This document shows, in pieces, positions 35,877 to 44,834 of a stretch of 64,000 bases of DNA. Position numbers and translations under genes: made by a program. Under the pieces are notes generated by a model, which worked only from the letters and a program-made list of their open reading frames with translations, was not told where the DNA came from and did no database searches. Position 1 is the first letter of the stretch; each line of letters begins with the position of its first letter. Source of the DNA: Mycobacterium sp. 1164966.3. GTDB taxonomy: Bacteria; Actinomycetota; Actinomycetes; Mycobacteriales; Mycobacteriaceae. The stretch covers positions 248,001-312,000 of the forward strand of contig NZ_LZSG01000044.1 of NCBI RefSeq assembly GCF_001665395.1, written 5' to 3'.

Positions 35877-36101
35877 CCACTTGCCGGTCGAAAACCGCCG
35901 AGCGCACGGCTGAACATGCCGACAACGGTGACGCACCGACGTTGGTTATCGATTCTGCACAGAACGCGATAAGTACCGCGTGGCTATCAGCTCCGACAGA
36001 TGCGCTTTTGCCTCGGCGAGTGAGCTGACTTCCGGCATGGTCACGAGTTTGACCATTTACCAGCTACTCGTCCATCCGCACCTTGTGCCCGCCGCAAACA
36101 A

Positions 36102-36117
36102 AAAGTAACGTCACTTT
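36102..36117. promoter_or_regulatory. Near-palindrome ahead of the catabolic operon
   Basis: AAAGTAACGTCACTTT is an inverted repeat with perfect 5-base AAAGT/ACTTT arms. It lies 44 bp before the first gene of the cluster, in a 285-bp gap. A TetR-family gene lies inside the operon and could be its regulator. Confidence 0.45.
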
Positions 36118-36161
36118 CAGTTTCTTCCGTCGCCAAAGCTGTCGCCAACCGTGGAGCCCAC

Positions 36162-37265
36162 ATGGAATCGTTCGTTCACCTGCGAAAAGGAAAGACGCCG
36201 CGGCGTCTGCATGCCGACCTCGACGGCCTGAAAGACGACGAGCTGGGCCGCGGTGGTTTCACCGGGCGTACCGCCAACATCTACCGCCGCCACGACCCGA
36301 CCGCGTTTCGCGCGGTGGGTCCACTGCGCCCGGTCGACGTGCTGGCCAGCGAGCTCAAGCCCAGTGACGCCATCGACCCCAACGGCGGGCCGCTGCTGAT
36401 GTTCAGCAACCCCGATTGCCGGATTTTCTTGAGCCGCCGCCACGAGGCAATGCCGTTCTACACCCGCCACGTCGACGGCGATCTGCTGTGCTTCGTCCAT
36501 GCCGGAGCCGGGCTACTGGAAACCGAGTTCGGCCCGCTGCGCTACCGGCAGAGCGACTGGGTTTACCTTCCGAAAGCCTGCACATGGCGCCAGGTACCGG
36601 ACAGCGAGACCACGCTGCTCATGGTCGAGGCCACCGACGAGTTCCGGGTCCCGCCGCCCGGACAACTCGGACGGCACTTCCCGTTCGACCCGTCGCAGGC
36701 CACCATCCCCGAACCGGCCCCAATAGCAGATGACGGACGCGACGAATACGAGGTTCGGCTCGTGCACCGGGATGTTCAAGGCGGGCCCGCCACTACGCTT
36801 TACTACCAACACAATCCGATCGACGTGGAAGGGTGGCGCGGCGACAACTTCGCGTTCACCTTCAACATCGCCGACTACAACGTGATCACCTCCGACAGCG
36901 TCCACCTGCCGCCAACAGTGCACCTGTTCATGCAGGCCACCGGTGTCTACGTGATGAACTTTCTGCCCAAACCCGCCGAAGGCGTCGCCGGCACCGAGCG
37001 CACCCCGTGGTATCACCGCAACGTCGACTACGACGAGATCGCGTTCTTCCACGGCGGCTCGCTCTACGGTATTCCGATGCCGCCGGGGTTGATATCCCAT
37101 GCGCCGCAAGGGGTTCACCACGGCGCGCCGGAGAAGGCGCGCGAACGCACCCGTCGCAAGTTCGACGAATTTTCGACGGTGGACTGGCAAGTGATCGCCG
37201 TCGACACCCGCAGGCGCCTGACACCGTCGCCCGAGGTGCTGGCACACGACCTGGGACAACACTGA
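36162..37265 (+). CDS. Homogentisate 1,2-dioxygenase-like cupin
   Basis: A 367-residue protein of the homogentisate dioxygenase family, iron-dependent ring-cleaving cupins. The iron ligands are recognisable in the C-terminal part: His in TPWYHRNVDYDE with Glu in DYDEIAFFHGG, and His in LISHAPQGVHHGAP. It is shorter than typical HmgA proteins (about 430 residues), so substrate identity is uncertain; an actinobacterial paralogue acting on a related aromatic is possible. The stop overlaps the next ATG. Confidence 0.75.
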   Translation: MESFVHLRKGKTPRRLHADLDGLKDDELGRGGFTGRTANIYRRHDPTAFRAVGPLRPVDVLASELKPSDAIDPNGGPLLMFSNPDCRIFLSRRHEAMPFYTRHVDGDLLCFVHAGAGLLETEFGPLRYRQSDWVYLPKACTWRQVPDSETTLLMVEATDEFRVPPPGQLGRHFPFDPSQATIPEPAPIADDGRDEYEVRLVHRDVQGGPATTLYYQHNPIDVEGWRGDNFAFTFNIADYNVITSDSVHLPPTVHLFMQATGVYVMNFLPKPAEGVAGTERTPWYHRNVDYDEIAFFHGGSLYGIPMPPGLISHAPQGVHHGAPEKARERTRRKFDEFSTVDWQVIAVDTRRRLTPSPEVLAHDLGQH

Positions 37266-38452
37266 TGCAGCACGCCGTCAAGCACGAATACGATAGAATC
37301 CCCTATATCGTTGCCTTCCAGAACAATTCGAGTGTCCGCGACGTCTACGGTGGTCTGGCCGAGATCACCGTGCTGGAAAGTTACCTGCTCAAGCCGAAGG
37401 ACCGGCCGTCGGACACCGTGCTGGTGTTCATGCACCCGATCGGCGGCGGTGCCTACCTGCCGATGATCAACGCGCTGGCCCGGGCGGGCCACCATGTCAT
37501 CTACTGCAACAGCCGGTTCCGCGGCACGGATTCGGCGCTGCTGATGGAGAAGGTGGTCGAGGATCTGGGCGAGTGCATCAAGGACGCCAAGAAGCGGCTG
37601 GGCTATCAGCAGGTGGTGCTGGCGGGCTGGAGCGGGGGCGGCTCGCTTTCGGTGTTCTATCAGCAGCAGGCCCAGCACGCGACGATCACGTCCAGCCCGT
37701 CCGGCGACGGACCTGACCTCACCGCGCTGGAGCTACCGCCCGCCGACGGAATCATGTTGCTGGCGGCGCACATCAGCCGGCACGGCACGCTGACCGAATG
37801 GCTGGACGCGTCGATCTTCGACGAATCCGACCCGACCAAGCGTGATCCCGAACTTGACCTGTACAACTCGGGCAATCCCAACCAGCCGCCTTACACCCAA
37901 GAATTTTTGGACCGCTACCGCCAAGCGCAGATTGACCGCAACCGCCGGATCACGGCATGGGTCCGGCAAAAGCTGGCGGAACTAGAGGCCGCCGGGCGCC
38001 CCGATGACGAGTTCTGCTTCGTCGTGCACGGCACCATGGCCGACCCGCGCTGGCTGGATCCCACCGTCGACCCCAACGAACGCACCCCGGGCACCTGCTA
38101 TCTGGGCGACCCGCAAGTGGTGAACATGAGCCCGGTCGGCCTGGCCCGGTTCTCGACGCTGCGCGGGTGGTTGTCCCAATGGAGCTACGACGAGGCCCGC
38201 GGCGACGGTGTGGCCTGCGGGCGTGACATCGCGATTCCCGCGTTGGTGATCGGCAACCTGGCCGACGACGCCTGCACACCCAGCCACACCCGGCGGCTCT
38301 TCGACGCGATCGGTCATCCCGACAAGGAGATGTACGAAATCCCGGGCGCCACACACTATTACGCGGGCCCCGACCAGCGCGACAAACTGCGCCGCGCGGT
38401 CGACATCGCCACCGACTGGCTGGTCCGTCACGACTTCGCGAGCCCCGAATGA
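37265..38452 (+). CDS. Alpha/beta hydrolase
   Basis: A 395-residue hydrolase starting at ATG 37265 inside the previous stop. The nucleophile elbow is GWSGGGS, the oxyanion region HPIGGG, and Asp and His are likely in VIGNLADDACTPSHT and PGATHYYAGP near the C-terminus. Members near ring-cleavage dioxygenases often hydrolyse acyl or ester products. Its stop overlaps the following CoA transferase start. Confidence 0.8.
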   Translation: MQHAVKHEYDRIPYIVAFQNNSSVRDVYGGLAEITVLESYLLKPKDRPSDTVLVFMHPIGGGAYLPMINALARAGHHVIYCNSRFRGTDSALLMEKVVEDLGECIKDAKKRLGYQQVVLAGWSGGGSLSVFYQQQAQHATITSSPSGDGPDLTALELPPADGIMLLAAHISRHGTLTEWLDASIFDESDPTKRDPELDLYNSGNPNQPPYTQEFLDRYRQAQIDRNRRITAWVRQKLAELEAAGRPDDEFCFVVHGTMADPRWLDPTVDPNERTPGTCYLGDPQVVNMSPVGLARFSTLRGWLSQWSYDEARGDGVACGRDIAIPALVIGNLADDACTPSHTRRLFDAIGHPDKEMYEIPGATHYYAGPDQRDKLRRAVDIATDWLVRHDFASPE

Positions 38453-39657
38453 CCGCTCCCTCCGGTCCATTGGACGGCATCCGGGTACTCGAGCTGGGCA
38501 CCTTGATCGCCGGTCCGTTCGCTGGGCGGCTGCTCGGCGACATGGGCGCCGACGTCATCAAGGTGGAACCACCCGGCGCCCCGGACCCGTTGCGCACCTG
38601 GGGACAAGCCGAAGTCGACGGGCACCACGTGTTCTGGACGGTGCACGCGCGCAACAAGCGAGCCATCACGCTGGACCTGCGCCGGCCACGCGGCCGGCAG
38701 GTGTTCCTCGAGCTCGTCGAGAAATCCGACATCGTGGTGGAGAACTTCCGTCCGGGCACGCTGGAGAAGTGGGACCTGGGTTACGACGTGCTGCGCGAAC
38801 GCAACTCAGGCATCGTCCTGGTCCGCGTCTCCGGCTACGGCCAGACCGGACCCGAGGCGCACAAGGCAGGCTATGCGTCCGTAGCCGAGGCGGCCAGCGG
38901 CCTGCGACACCTCAACGGGTTCCCCGGCGGACCGCCGCCCCGCCTGGCTCTCTCACTGGGTGACAGCCTGGCCGGCATGTTCGGCGCCCAGGGCGCGCTG
39001 GCGGCCCTGTACCGCCGCAGCGTCACCGGTCACGGGCAGGTTGTCGACGTCGCGCTCACCGAATCATGTTTGGCAGTACAAGAATCCACGATCCCAGACT
39101 ACGACGTGGGCGGTGTAGTACGCGGGCCGTCGGGCACCCGGCTGGAGGGCATCGCGCCGTCCAACATCTACCGCAGCGCCGACGGCTCCTGGGTGGTGAT
39201 CGCGGCCAATCAGGACACCGTGTTCGCCCGGTTGTGCAAGGCGATGGGCCGTCCGGAACTGGCCACCGACGAGCGGTTCGCCACCCACGGCGCACGGGGC
39301 CGAAATCAGGACGAACTCGACGAGATCATCGGAACGTGGGCGGCCGAACGGCAACCCGGCGATATCATCGAAACACTCAGCGCCGCAGGCGTTATCGCGG
39401 GCCCGATCAACACCGTCGCCGAAGTGGTCAACGACCCGCAGTTGCGGGCCCGCGGCATGCTGGTCGAGCACTTCGATGAGCGAGTCCAACGGTCCGTATT
39501 GGGGCCGGGGATCGTCCCGGTGCTCTCCCAATCCCCCGGCGTCATCCGCAACGCCGGGCCCGCCCAGCCGGGACAGCACAATGACGCCGTCTACACGGGG
39601 CTGTTGGGCAAGACCGACGAGGAACTCGCCGAGTTACGCGCCGAGGAGGTGATCTGA
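38449..39657 (+). CDS. CaiB/BaiF-family (type III) CoA transferase
   Basis: A 402-residue family III CoA transferase. It has the typical LDGIRVLELGTLIAGPFAGRLLGDMGADVIKVEPP opening in parts (for example GPFAGRLLGDMGADVIKVE), the NKRAITLDLRRP segment and IVVENFRPGTLEKW. The catalytic Asp lies in the LSLGDSLAGMFGA region. It would activate an organic acid as its CoA ester for the lyase and dehydrogenase downstream. Confidence 0.9.
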   Translation: MTAPSGPLDGIRVLELGTLIAGPFAGRLLGDMGADVIKVEPPGAPDPLRTWGQAEVDGHHVFWTVHARNKRAITLDLRRPRGRQVFLELVEKSDIVVENFRPGTLEKWDLGYDVLRERNSGIVLVRVSGYGQTGPEAHKAGYASVAEAASGLRHLNGFPGGPPPRLALSLGDSLAGMFGAQGALAALYRRSVTGHGQVVDVALTESCLAVQESTIPDYDVGGVVRGPSGTRLEGIAPSNIYRSADGSWVVIAANQDTVFARLCKAMGRPELATDERFATHGARGRNQDELDEIIGTWAAERQPGDIIETLSAAGVIAGPINTVAEVVNDPQLRARGMLVEHFDERVQRSVLGPGIVPVLSQSPGVIRNAGPAQPGQHNDAVYTGLLGKTDEELAELRAEEVI

Positions 39658-40550
39658 TGACACACGTCGATATCCGCGAGGTGTCGCTGCGCGACGGGCT
39701 GCAGATCGAGAAGCCAATCCCGTTGTCGGCCAAGCTGGAACTGCTGGCCGCGGTGGCCGCCACCGGAGCGCGCGAGGTAGAGGCCACGGCGTTCGTCTCC
39801 CCTTCGAAGGTGCCATCGATGGCCGACGCCGCCGAGGTGGCAGCCGAACTACGCCACTATCCGGACATCGAATTCTCCGCCCTGGTCGCAAGCCCCAACG
39901 GCGCCAAACGCGCCATCGCGGCGGGCCTGCGGTCGATCGAATATGTGGTGGCCGCCGACGATGCATTCAGCATGGCCAACGTCGGGCGCACCAGCGCGGA
40001 GGCCACCAACCAGATCGGCGATATCGTCGCCATCGCGCACGCCAGCGATGTCGCCGTCGAGGTCATCGTGGCCACTGCGTGGGACTCACCGTTCGAAGGG
40101 CCCACCCCGCCGCAGCGGGTACTCGACATTGCCGCGGCCGCCCGCGACCATGGCGCCGACCGGTTCTCCATTGCCGACACCATCGGCACGACGACCCCCA
40201 AGCGGGTCACTTCGCTTGTCTCCCAGCTGCGTCCGGTGATCGGAGAAATGCCGCTAGGAGGCCACTTCCACAACACTCGCGGGGCGGGGCTGGCCAGCGC
40301 GTACGCGGCGGTCGGTGCCGGCGTCACCCGGTTGGACGCATCCGTCGGCGGGCTCGGCGGTTGCCCTTTTGCCCCCGGCGCCACCGGCAACATCGCCACC
40401 GAAGACCTGGTGTATCTGTTGCGGGACAGCGATATCGAAGTCGACGTCGACCTACAAGCGGCGATCAATGCGGCGGAAGTCGCGCGCGCCGTGGTCGGCC
40501 ACGATCTGCCGGGCGCTCTGCTGCGCGCCGGTGACCGGATCCGGGGCTGA
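39657..40550 (+). CDS. HMG-CoA lyase-like enzyme
   Basis: A 297-residue member of the HMGL-like TIM-barrel family. Substrate and metal residues are visible in EVSLRDGLQ, VEATAFVSPSKVP and HFHNTRGAG, followed by the flexible-loop motif GLGGCPFAPGATGNIATED with the catalytic cysteine. Reaction in the family: cleavage of a 3-hydroxy-3-methylglutaryl-type CoA to acetyl-CoA and a keto acid. Whether it uses HMG-CoA or a related branched compound is not decided. Confidence 0.85.
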   Translation: MTHVDIREVSLRDGLQIEKPIPLSAKLELLAAVAATGAREVEATAFVSPSKVPSMADAAEVAAELRHYPDIEFSALVASPNGAKRAIAAGLRSIEYVVAADDAFSMANVGRTSAEATNQIGDIVAIAHASDVAVEVIVATAWDSPFEGPTPPQRVLDIAAAARDHGADRFSIADTIGTTTPKRVTSLVSQLRPVIGEMPLGGHFHNTRGAGLASAYAAVGAGVTRLDASVGGLGGCPFAPGATGNIATEDLVYLLRDSDIEVDVDLQAAINAAEVARAVVGHDLPGALLRAGDRIRG

Positions 40551-40553
40551 TGC

Positions 40554-41180
40554 ATGTCCCCGCAAGCGTCGCCCGCGCTGACGGCCAAGGGTCAGCGAAC
40601 ACGTGAGGCGATCGAGCAGGCGGCCCGAAAACTGTTTGCCGAACGCGGCTTTCACGGAACGACATTGGCCGACATCACCTCGGCTGCGGGCAAGTCCTCG
40701 GCGGTGTTCTACCGCTACTTCGCCGATAAGGAAGACCTGCTGGCCGCCCTGGCGAAGTCGTTTCTGCACGAGGTGCTCTCGTCCGTCCGCCCGCTTGTTC
40801 AGCTGCCTCGCTCACCCGAGGACGGCGAGTTCTTCGACTCGGTGGTGACCGGCTACTGGAACATCTTCAAGCAGAACATCGGCATCATGGTGGCCATCGC
40901 CCAGCTGGGCACCACCCAACCACGGTTTGCGGCGCTGCAGAACGAATTCCGCCGCTTCGGAATGGATATCGTCACTGCATCGGTGCTGCACGCCCAGCAA
41001 CAGGGCTACGGGCACGACCTGAACCCGCAACACACCGCCGCCGCAATAGCGCTGCTGTTCGAACAGTTCACCAGTGTGGTGCTGCGGCCCGACCCGGCCG
41101 GCCTGGGCCTTCGGATCAGCGACCGCGAAGCCATCGCTACGCTGGCGACAGTATGGAAAAAGACGCTGTACGGACGGTAG
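40554..41180 (+). CDS. TetR-family transcriptional regulator
   Basis: A 208-residue regulator with the N-terminal TetR helix-turn-helix: EAIEQAARKLFAERGFHGT, LADITSAAGKSSAVFYRYF, ADKEDLLAAL. The C-terminal ligand domain is not classified. Its ATG is only 3 bp after the lyase stop. It probably controls this cluster, with the near-palindrome at 36102 as a candidate operator. Confidence 0.88.
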   Translation: MSPQASPALTAKGQRTREAIEQAARKLFAERGFHGTTLADITSAAGKSSAVFYRYFADKEDLLAALAKSFLHEVLSSVRPLVQLPRSPEDGEFFDSVVTGYWNIFKQNIGIMVAIAQLGTTQPRFAALQNEFRRFGMDIVTASVLHAQQQGYGHDLNPQHTAAAIALLFEQFTSVVLRPDPAGLGLRISDREAIATLATVWKKTLYGR

Positions 41181-41201
41181 CGCAAGCAGAGAGGCCATAA
41201 C

Positions 41202-42446
41202 ATGGATTTCACACTCCCAGAACACCTTCCGCCGCTGCTTGCCGAGATGGATGCCTTCATCGAGCGGGAGATCGCGCCACTGCAGGCCGAGAACATGCAG
41301 TACTTCGACCATCGCCGCGAGTTCGCCCGCACCGACGTGGACAACGACGGCATACCGACGCGAGAGTGGGAGGACCTGCTCGCCGAGATGCGCAGGCGGG
41401 CAGACAGGGCGGGCTGGCTGCGCTACGGGCTGCCGGCTGCACTGGGCGGCCGTAACGGCACCAATGTGGACATGGCGGTGATTCGGGAACACCTGGCGCA
41501 CAAGGGCCTTGGCCTGCACAACGACTTGCAGAACGAATCATCGATCGTCGGGAACTTTCCCCAGGTGATCATGATGGAACGGTTCGGCACAGACACCCAG
41601 CGCCGCGACTGGTCGGAGGCGCTGATAACCGGGGAGCGGTCGATGGCGTTCGGCCTGACCGAGCCGCTGCATGGTTCCGACGCGACATGGCTGGAGACGC
41701 ACGCCGAACGCGACGGGAACGACTGGGTCATCAACGGTTCCAAGCGGTTCAACACCGGCGTGCACCGCGCGACGCACGACTTGATCTTCGCCCGCACCTC
41801 CGGCGAGCCGGGACAGGCACGGGGCATTACCGCGTTTCTGGTACCTACCGACACCCCCGGGTTCACCGTCCCCTATTACTGGTGGACGTTCAACATGCCC
41901 ACCGATCACGGCGAGGTCGAACTGACCGACGTGCGGGTGGGCGCCGACGCCGTGCTGGGCGAGGTGGACCGCGGCCTGGAGGTTGCCCAGACCTTCCTGC
42001 ACGAGAACCGAATTCGGCAGGCGGCGAGCAGTCTGGGTGCGGCGCAATTCTGCATCGACCGCGCCGCCGAATACGCCGGCAAACGCCGCGTTTTCGGCAA
42101 GCCGCTGGCGGTGAACCAGGCGGTGCAATGGCCGCTGGCCGAGCTCCAAACCGAAGCCCAAATGGTGCGGCTGCTGGTGTATTACGCGGCCTGGCACTTG
42201 GACCGGGACCACCACATGGAGGTGTCCGACAAAGTGTCGATGGCCAACTATCGCGCCAACCGGCTGGTCTGCGACGCCGCCGACCGGGCGATGCAGATCT
42301 GTGGCGGACTGGGCTACAGCCGCCATGAGCCGTTCGAGCACATCTACCGCCACCATCGCCGCTACCGAATCACCGAGGGAGCGGAGGAAATTCAGATCCG
42401 CCGAGTGGCGCAGCGGCTGTTCAAATTCGGCCGGGAATCCAAGTGA
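41202..42446 (+). CDS. Acyl-CoA dehydrogenase (ACAD10/11-like)
   Basis: A 414-residue acyl-CoA dehydrogenase. The mid-protein FGLTEPLHGSDATWLETHAER, WVINGSKRFNTG and the C-terminal MQICGGLGYSRHEPFEHIYRHHRRYRITEG are ACAD signatures. It overlaps the phosphotransferase-like gene by 4 bp. In mammals an APH-like kinase and an ACAD are fused in ACAD10/11, which process 4-hydroxyacyl-CoAs through a phosphorylated intermediate, and the neighbouring pair here looks like an unfused version. Confidence 0.85.
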   Translation: MDFTLPEHLPPLLAEMDAFIEREIAPLQAENMQYFDHRREFARTDVDNDGIPTREWEDLLAEMRRRADRAGWLRYGLPAALGGRNGTNVDMAVIREHLAHKGLGLHNDLQNESSIVGNFPQVIMMERFGTDTQRRDWSEALITGERSMAFGLTEPLHGSDATWLETHAERDGNDWVINGSKRFNTGVHRATHDLIFARTSGEPGQARGITAFLVPTDTPGFTVPYYWWTFNMPTDHGEVELTDVRVGADAVLGEVDRGLEVAQTFLHENRIRQAASSLGAAQFCIDRAAEYAGKRRVFGKPLAVNQAVQWPLAELQTEAQMVRLLVYYAAWHLDRDHHMEVSDKVSMANYRANRLVCDAADRAMQICGGLGYSRHEPFEHIYRHHRRYRITEGAEEIQIRRVAQRLFKFGRESK

Positions 42447-43420
42447 CGTCAGCCGAGCAGCTGGCGACCGCACTGCCCACGGTGTTGGCGCCCGCGCTCG
42501 GCACCTTGCCGGCGATCGACAACCTGCACCAGCTCACCGGGGGCGCCAGCCGAACCACCTGGGCGTTTCACGCCGTCATCGGTGCGGAACGCCGGTCGCT
42601 GATCCTGCGTACCGGACCGCCCGACGATCTGCACGCCAGTATGGAACTGGAAGCCCGCACCCAGGCCGCCGCCGCGGCGGCCGGCACACCCGTCCCGCAT
42701 ATCCTGGTCGCCGACAATTCGACTGCTGCGCTTGGCAATCCGTTTCTGATCTGCGACGCGATCGCGGGCGAGACGATCGTCCGTCGCATCCATCGTCGCC
42801 TCGACGATCAGGACCGCGCGAGCCTGCTCCAGCAGTGCGCGCGGGCGCTGGCCGCCATTCATCGGGCCGACGCGCATGAGCTCGAGCTGGCCCGCGAAGA
42901 CCCGCTGGTGCAATGGCGCGAGCGCCTCGACGCGATGGGCGACACCACCGCCACCTTTGAGTTGGGGTTTCGCTGGCTGACCCGCCATCAGCCGCCGCCG
43001 TCGAGCATGGTGCTGGTGCACGGCGACTTCCGGATGGGCAACCTGATCGTCGACGAATCCCGGCTGGCGGCTGTCCTCGATTGGGAGCTGGTACACCTCG
43101 GCGAGCCGTACGAAGACCTGGCCTGGTTCTGCATCCGGGCGTGGCGGTTCGGCGCTCCGCCCAGCCAGGGCGCCGGCGGCCTGGGCAGCATCGAGAGCTT
43201 TCTTCGCGGCTACGAAGAGGCCGGCGGCGCCTCGGTCGATCGCGCGGCGTTTCGCTGGTGGCTGGCCCTGGCCACGCTGCGCTGGGGCGTCATCTGCCGT
43301 TTCCAGGCGGAGCGGCATCTGAGCGGGCAGGCTCGTTCGGTGGAGTTGGCGACCATCGGCCGCCGGGTCTGTGAGACTGAGTGGGACCTACTCGACCTGC
43401 TGGACCAAGAAATCTCATGA
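42443..43420 (+). CDS. APH-like phosphotransferase
   Basis: A 325-residue protein of the aminoglycoside phosphotransferase/choline kinase fold. The catalytic loop VLVHGDFRMGNLIVDE with VLDWELVHLGEPYEDLAW provides the HGDxxxxN and metal-binding Asp. It is translationally coupled to the acyl-CoA dehydrogenase (GTGA overlap), arguing for a hydroxyacyl-CoA kinase role as in ACAD10/11 rather than antibiotic resistance. Confidence 0.82.
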   Translation: MTSAEQLATALPTVLAPALGTLPAIDNLHQLTGGASRTTWAFHAVIGAERRSLILRTGPPDDLHASMELEARTQAAAAAAGTPVPHILVADNSTAALGNPFLICDAIAGETIVRRIHRRLDDQDRASLLQQCARALAAIHRADAHELELAREDPLVQWRERLDAMGDTTATFELGFRWLTRHQPPPSSMVLVHGDFRMGNLIVDESRLAAVLDWELVHLGEPYEDLAWFCIRAWRFGAPPSQGAGGLGSIESFLRGYEEAGGASVDRAAFRWWLALATLRWGVICRFQAERHLSGQARSVELATIGRRVCETEWDLLDLLDQEIS

Positions 43421-43767
43421 GCCGCGACATGCAAAGTATTCACGGCCGTCCGACGGCTGCCGAGCTGGTCGCGGCGGTCGCCGAGTTCCTCGAAACCGAC
43501 GTCCGCGAAGCGACCGACGGACAGGTCAACTTTCATGCCCGGGTAGCCGCGAACGCGTTGCGCATGGTCGAGCGTGAGCTGCTCGACGACGGTGGACCGG
43601 CCGCCCGCGCGGCGCTCGCGCGCCTGGGTGTCGAGGACGAAGGCCAACTTGCCGCCGCCGTCCGGGCGGGTCAGTTCGACGATCGGCTGCCGGACGTGTT
43701 GGCTTGCTTGCGGACGGTGGTGGGGCAACGATTGTCAGTCGCTCATCCTGGATACGCGCAGGGCTAG
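43417..43767 (+). CDS. DUF6285-like small protein
   Basis: A 116-residue helical protein starting with MSRDMQSIHGRPTAAELVAA. The pattern RPTAAELVAAVAEFL, NFHARVAANALRMVEREL and DRLPDVLACLRTVVGQRL is that of a small family that accompanies APH-like/ACAD pairs in actinobacteria. Function unknown, likely an accessory subunit. Overlaps the previous stop by 4 bp. Confidence 0.7.
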   Translation: MSRDMQSIHGRPTAAELVAAVAEFLETDVREATDGQVNFHARVAANALRMVERELLDDGGPAARAALARLGVEDEGQLAAAVRAGQFDDRLPDVLACLRTVVGQRLSVAHPGYAQG

Positions 43768-43802
43768 GCCACCGATACTGATCAGGCAGACAGGAGGAGG
43801 AC

Positions 43803-44246
43803 ATGCCCGGGCTCGAGACCGACACGGTCGACCAAGTAGCCGATCGGCTGTTCACCGCCATCGAGAACGGTGACCGCGCTAGCGTCGCTCAACTGTGGGA
43901 CGACGACATCGCGGTGTGGCGAGTGGGCGCCCGCGGCGATGACGACAAAGGCCGTGCACTACGGGTCATCGATTGGTTCATCGGCGTCACCAGCCGGCGC
44001 AGCTACCAGATCCTCGACCGCGTGCCGTTCGGCGACGGATCCCTGCGGGGGTTCGTCCAGCAACACATCCTGCACGCCACCGGTCGTGCCGGCGAATCGA
44101 TCGCCTTGCGGGTCTGCATCGTGATCAAGTTGAACGCAAACGGCCTGATCAGCCGAATCGACGAGTATTTCGACCCCGCCGGTATCGCGCCGCTGCTCGA
44201 ACGTGGCGACGCCGGCGATCAAGTTTCGACGCGGACGGTGAGGTGA
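43803..44246 (+). CDS. SnoaL/NTF2-like protein
   Basis: A 147-residue cone-shaped alpha+beta (NTF2-like) protein: VADRLFTAIENGDRASVAQLWDDDIAVW, FVQQHILHATG and RIDEYFDPAGIAPLL are the standard SnoaL-like pattern of ligand-binding or isomerase proteins. It follows an AGGAGGACATG ribosome-binding site. May act on a catabolic intermediate; no catalytic residue is assigned. Confidence 0.75.
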   Translation: MPGLETDTVDQVADRLFTAIENGDRASVAQLWDDDIAVWRVGARGDDDKGRALRVIDWFIGVTSRRSYQILDRVPFGDGSLRGFVQQHILHATGRAGESIALRVCIVIKLNANGLISRIDEYFDPAGIAPLLERGDAGDQVSTRTVR

Positions 44247-44249
44247 GCC

Positions 44250-44786
44250 ATGACGACGCTGGAAACACTGCTGCACGATCCCGACGCGGCCGGCGTCTGG
44301 AACCTGGTTCCGGACAAGTCGACCATCGCTTTCAAGATCAAGAACATGTGGGGGCTGGTGCCGGTCAAGGGCCGGTTCACCGAGTTCACCGGAGACGGGC
44401 AACTGACCGCCAAGGGCGCGGTCTTCGGCCGGGTCGACATCCACGTCGCTTCTCTGCAGACCGGCATACGTCGCCGCGACCGGCACCTGCTCTCCGACGA
44501 TTTCTTCGACGCCGAGCGCTTCCCGGAGATCAGCGTCGTCGTCACCGGTCTGCAGCCAACCACCGGTAACGCGGCCAACCTCAGGACGAGTTTCACCATC
44601 AAGGGCACCACCGCCGAGGTGCCTGTGCCGGTCACCATCACCGAGCTCGGCGACGGCTCGATCCGGGTCGCGGGAGAAACCAAGCTCGATCGATTCCAGT
44701 TCGGCGTCGACTGGGACATGCGCGGCATGATCGGCGCGGAGGCGACGGTGCGAGCAGAAGCCATTTTCGTGCGAGCGCCCCAGTAG
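44250..44786 (+). CDS. YceI-family lipid-binding protein
   Basis: A 178-residue YceI-like lipocalin fold: WNLVPDKSTIAFKIKNMWGL is the opening, followed by VDIHVASLQTG, RDRHLLSDDFFDAERFPEI and a C-terminal strand (FQFGVDWDMRG). The family binds isoprenoid-type lipids in a barrel. It lacks a signal peptide. It lies 3 bp after the SnoaL-like gene and could be a carrier or stress protein. Confidence 0.85.
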   Translation: MTTLETLLHDPDAAGVWNLVPDKSTIAFKIKNMWGLVPVKGRFTEFTGDGQLTAKGAVFGRVDIHVASLQTGIRRRDRHLLSDDFFDAERFPEISVVVTGLQPTTGNAANLRTSFTIKGTTAEVPVPVTITELGDGSIRVAGETKLDRFQFGVDWDMRGMIGAEATVRAEAIFVRAPQ

Positions 44787-44824
44787 GCCCGGGCGCCCCG
44801 GTAGGCCGGGCGTCGCCCCAGTAC
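44775..44824. repeat. Short GC-rich tandem motif
   Basis: GCGCCCCAGTAGGCCCGG (44775-44792) is followed by GCGCCCCGGTAGGCCGGG (44793-44810) and a partial third copy beginning TCGCCCCAGTACC. The first copy holds the YceI stop codon. Only about 2.7 copies; likely replication slippage. Confidence 0.7.
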
Positions 44825-44834
44825 CATCTGCACC

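Noticed and set aside
42443-43420. Aminoglycoside resistance gene
   Set aside because: The APH-like fold is present, but tight coupling to an acyl-CoA dehydrogenase and catabolic genes points to a metabolic kinase.
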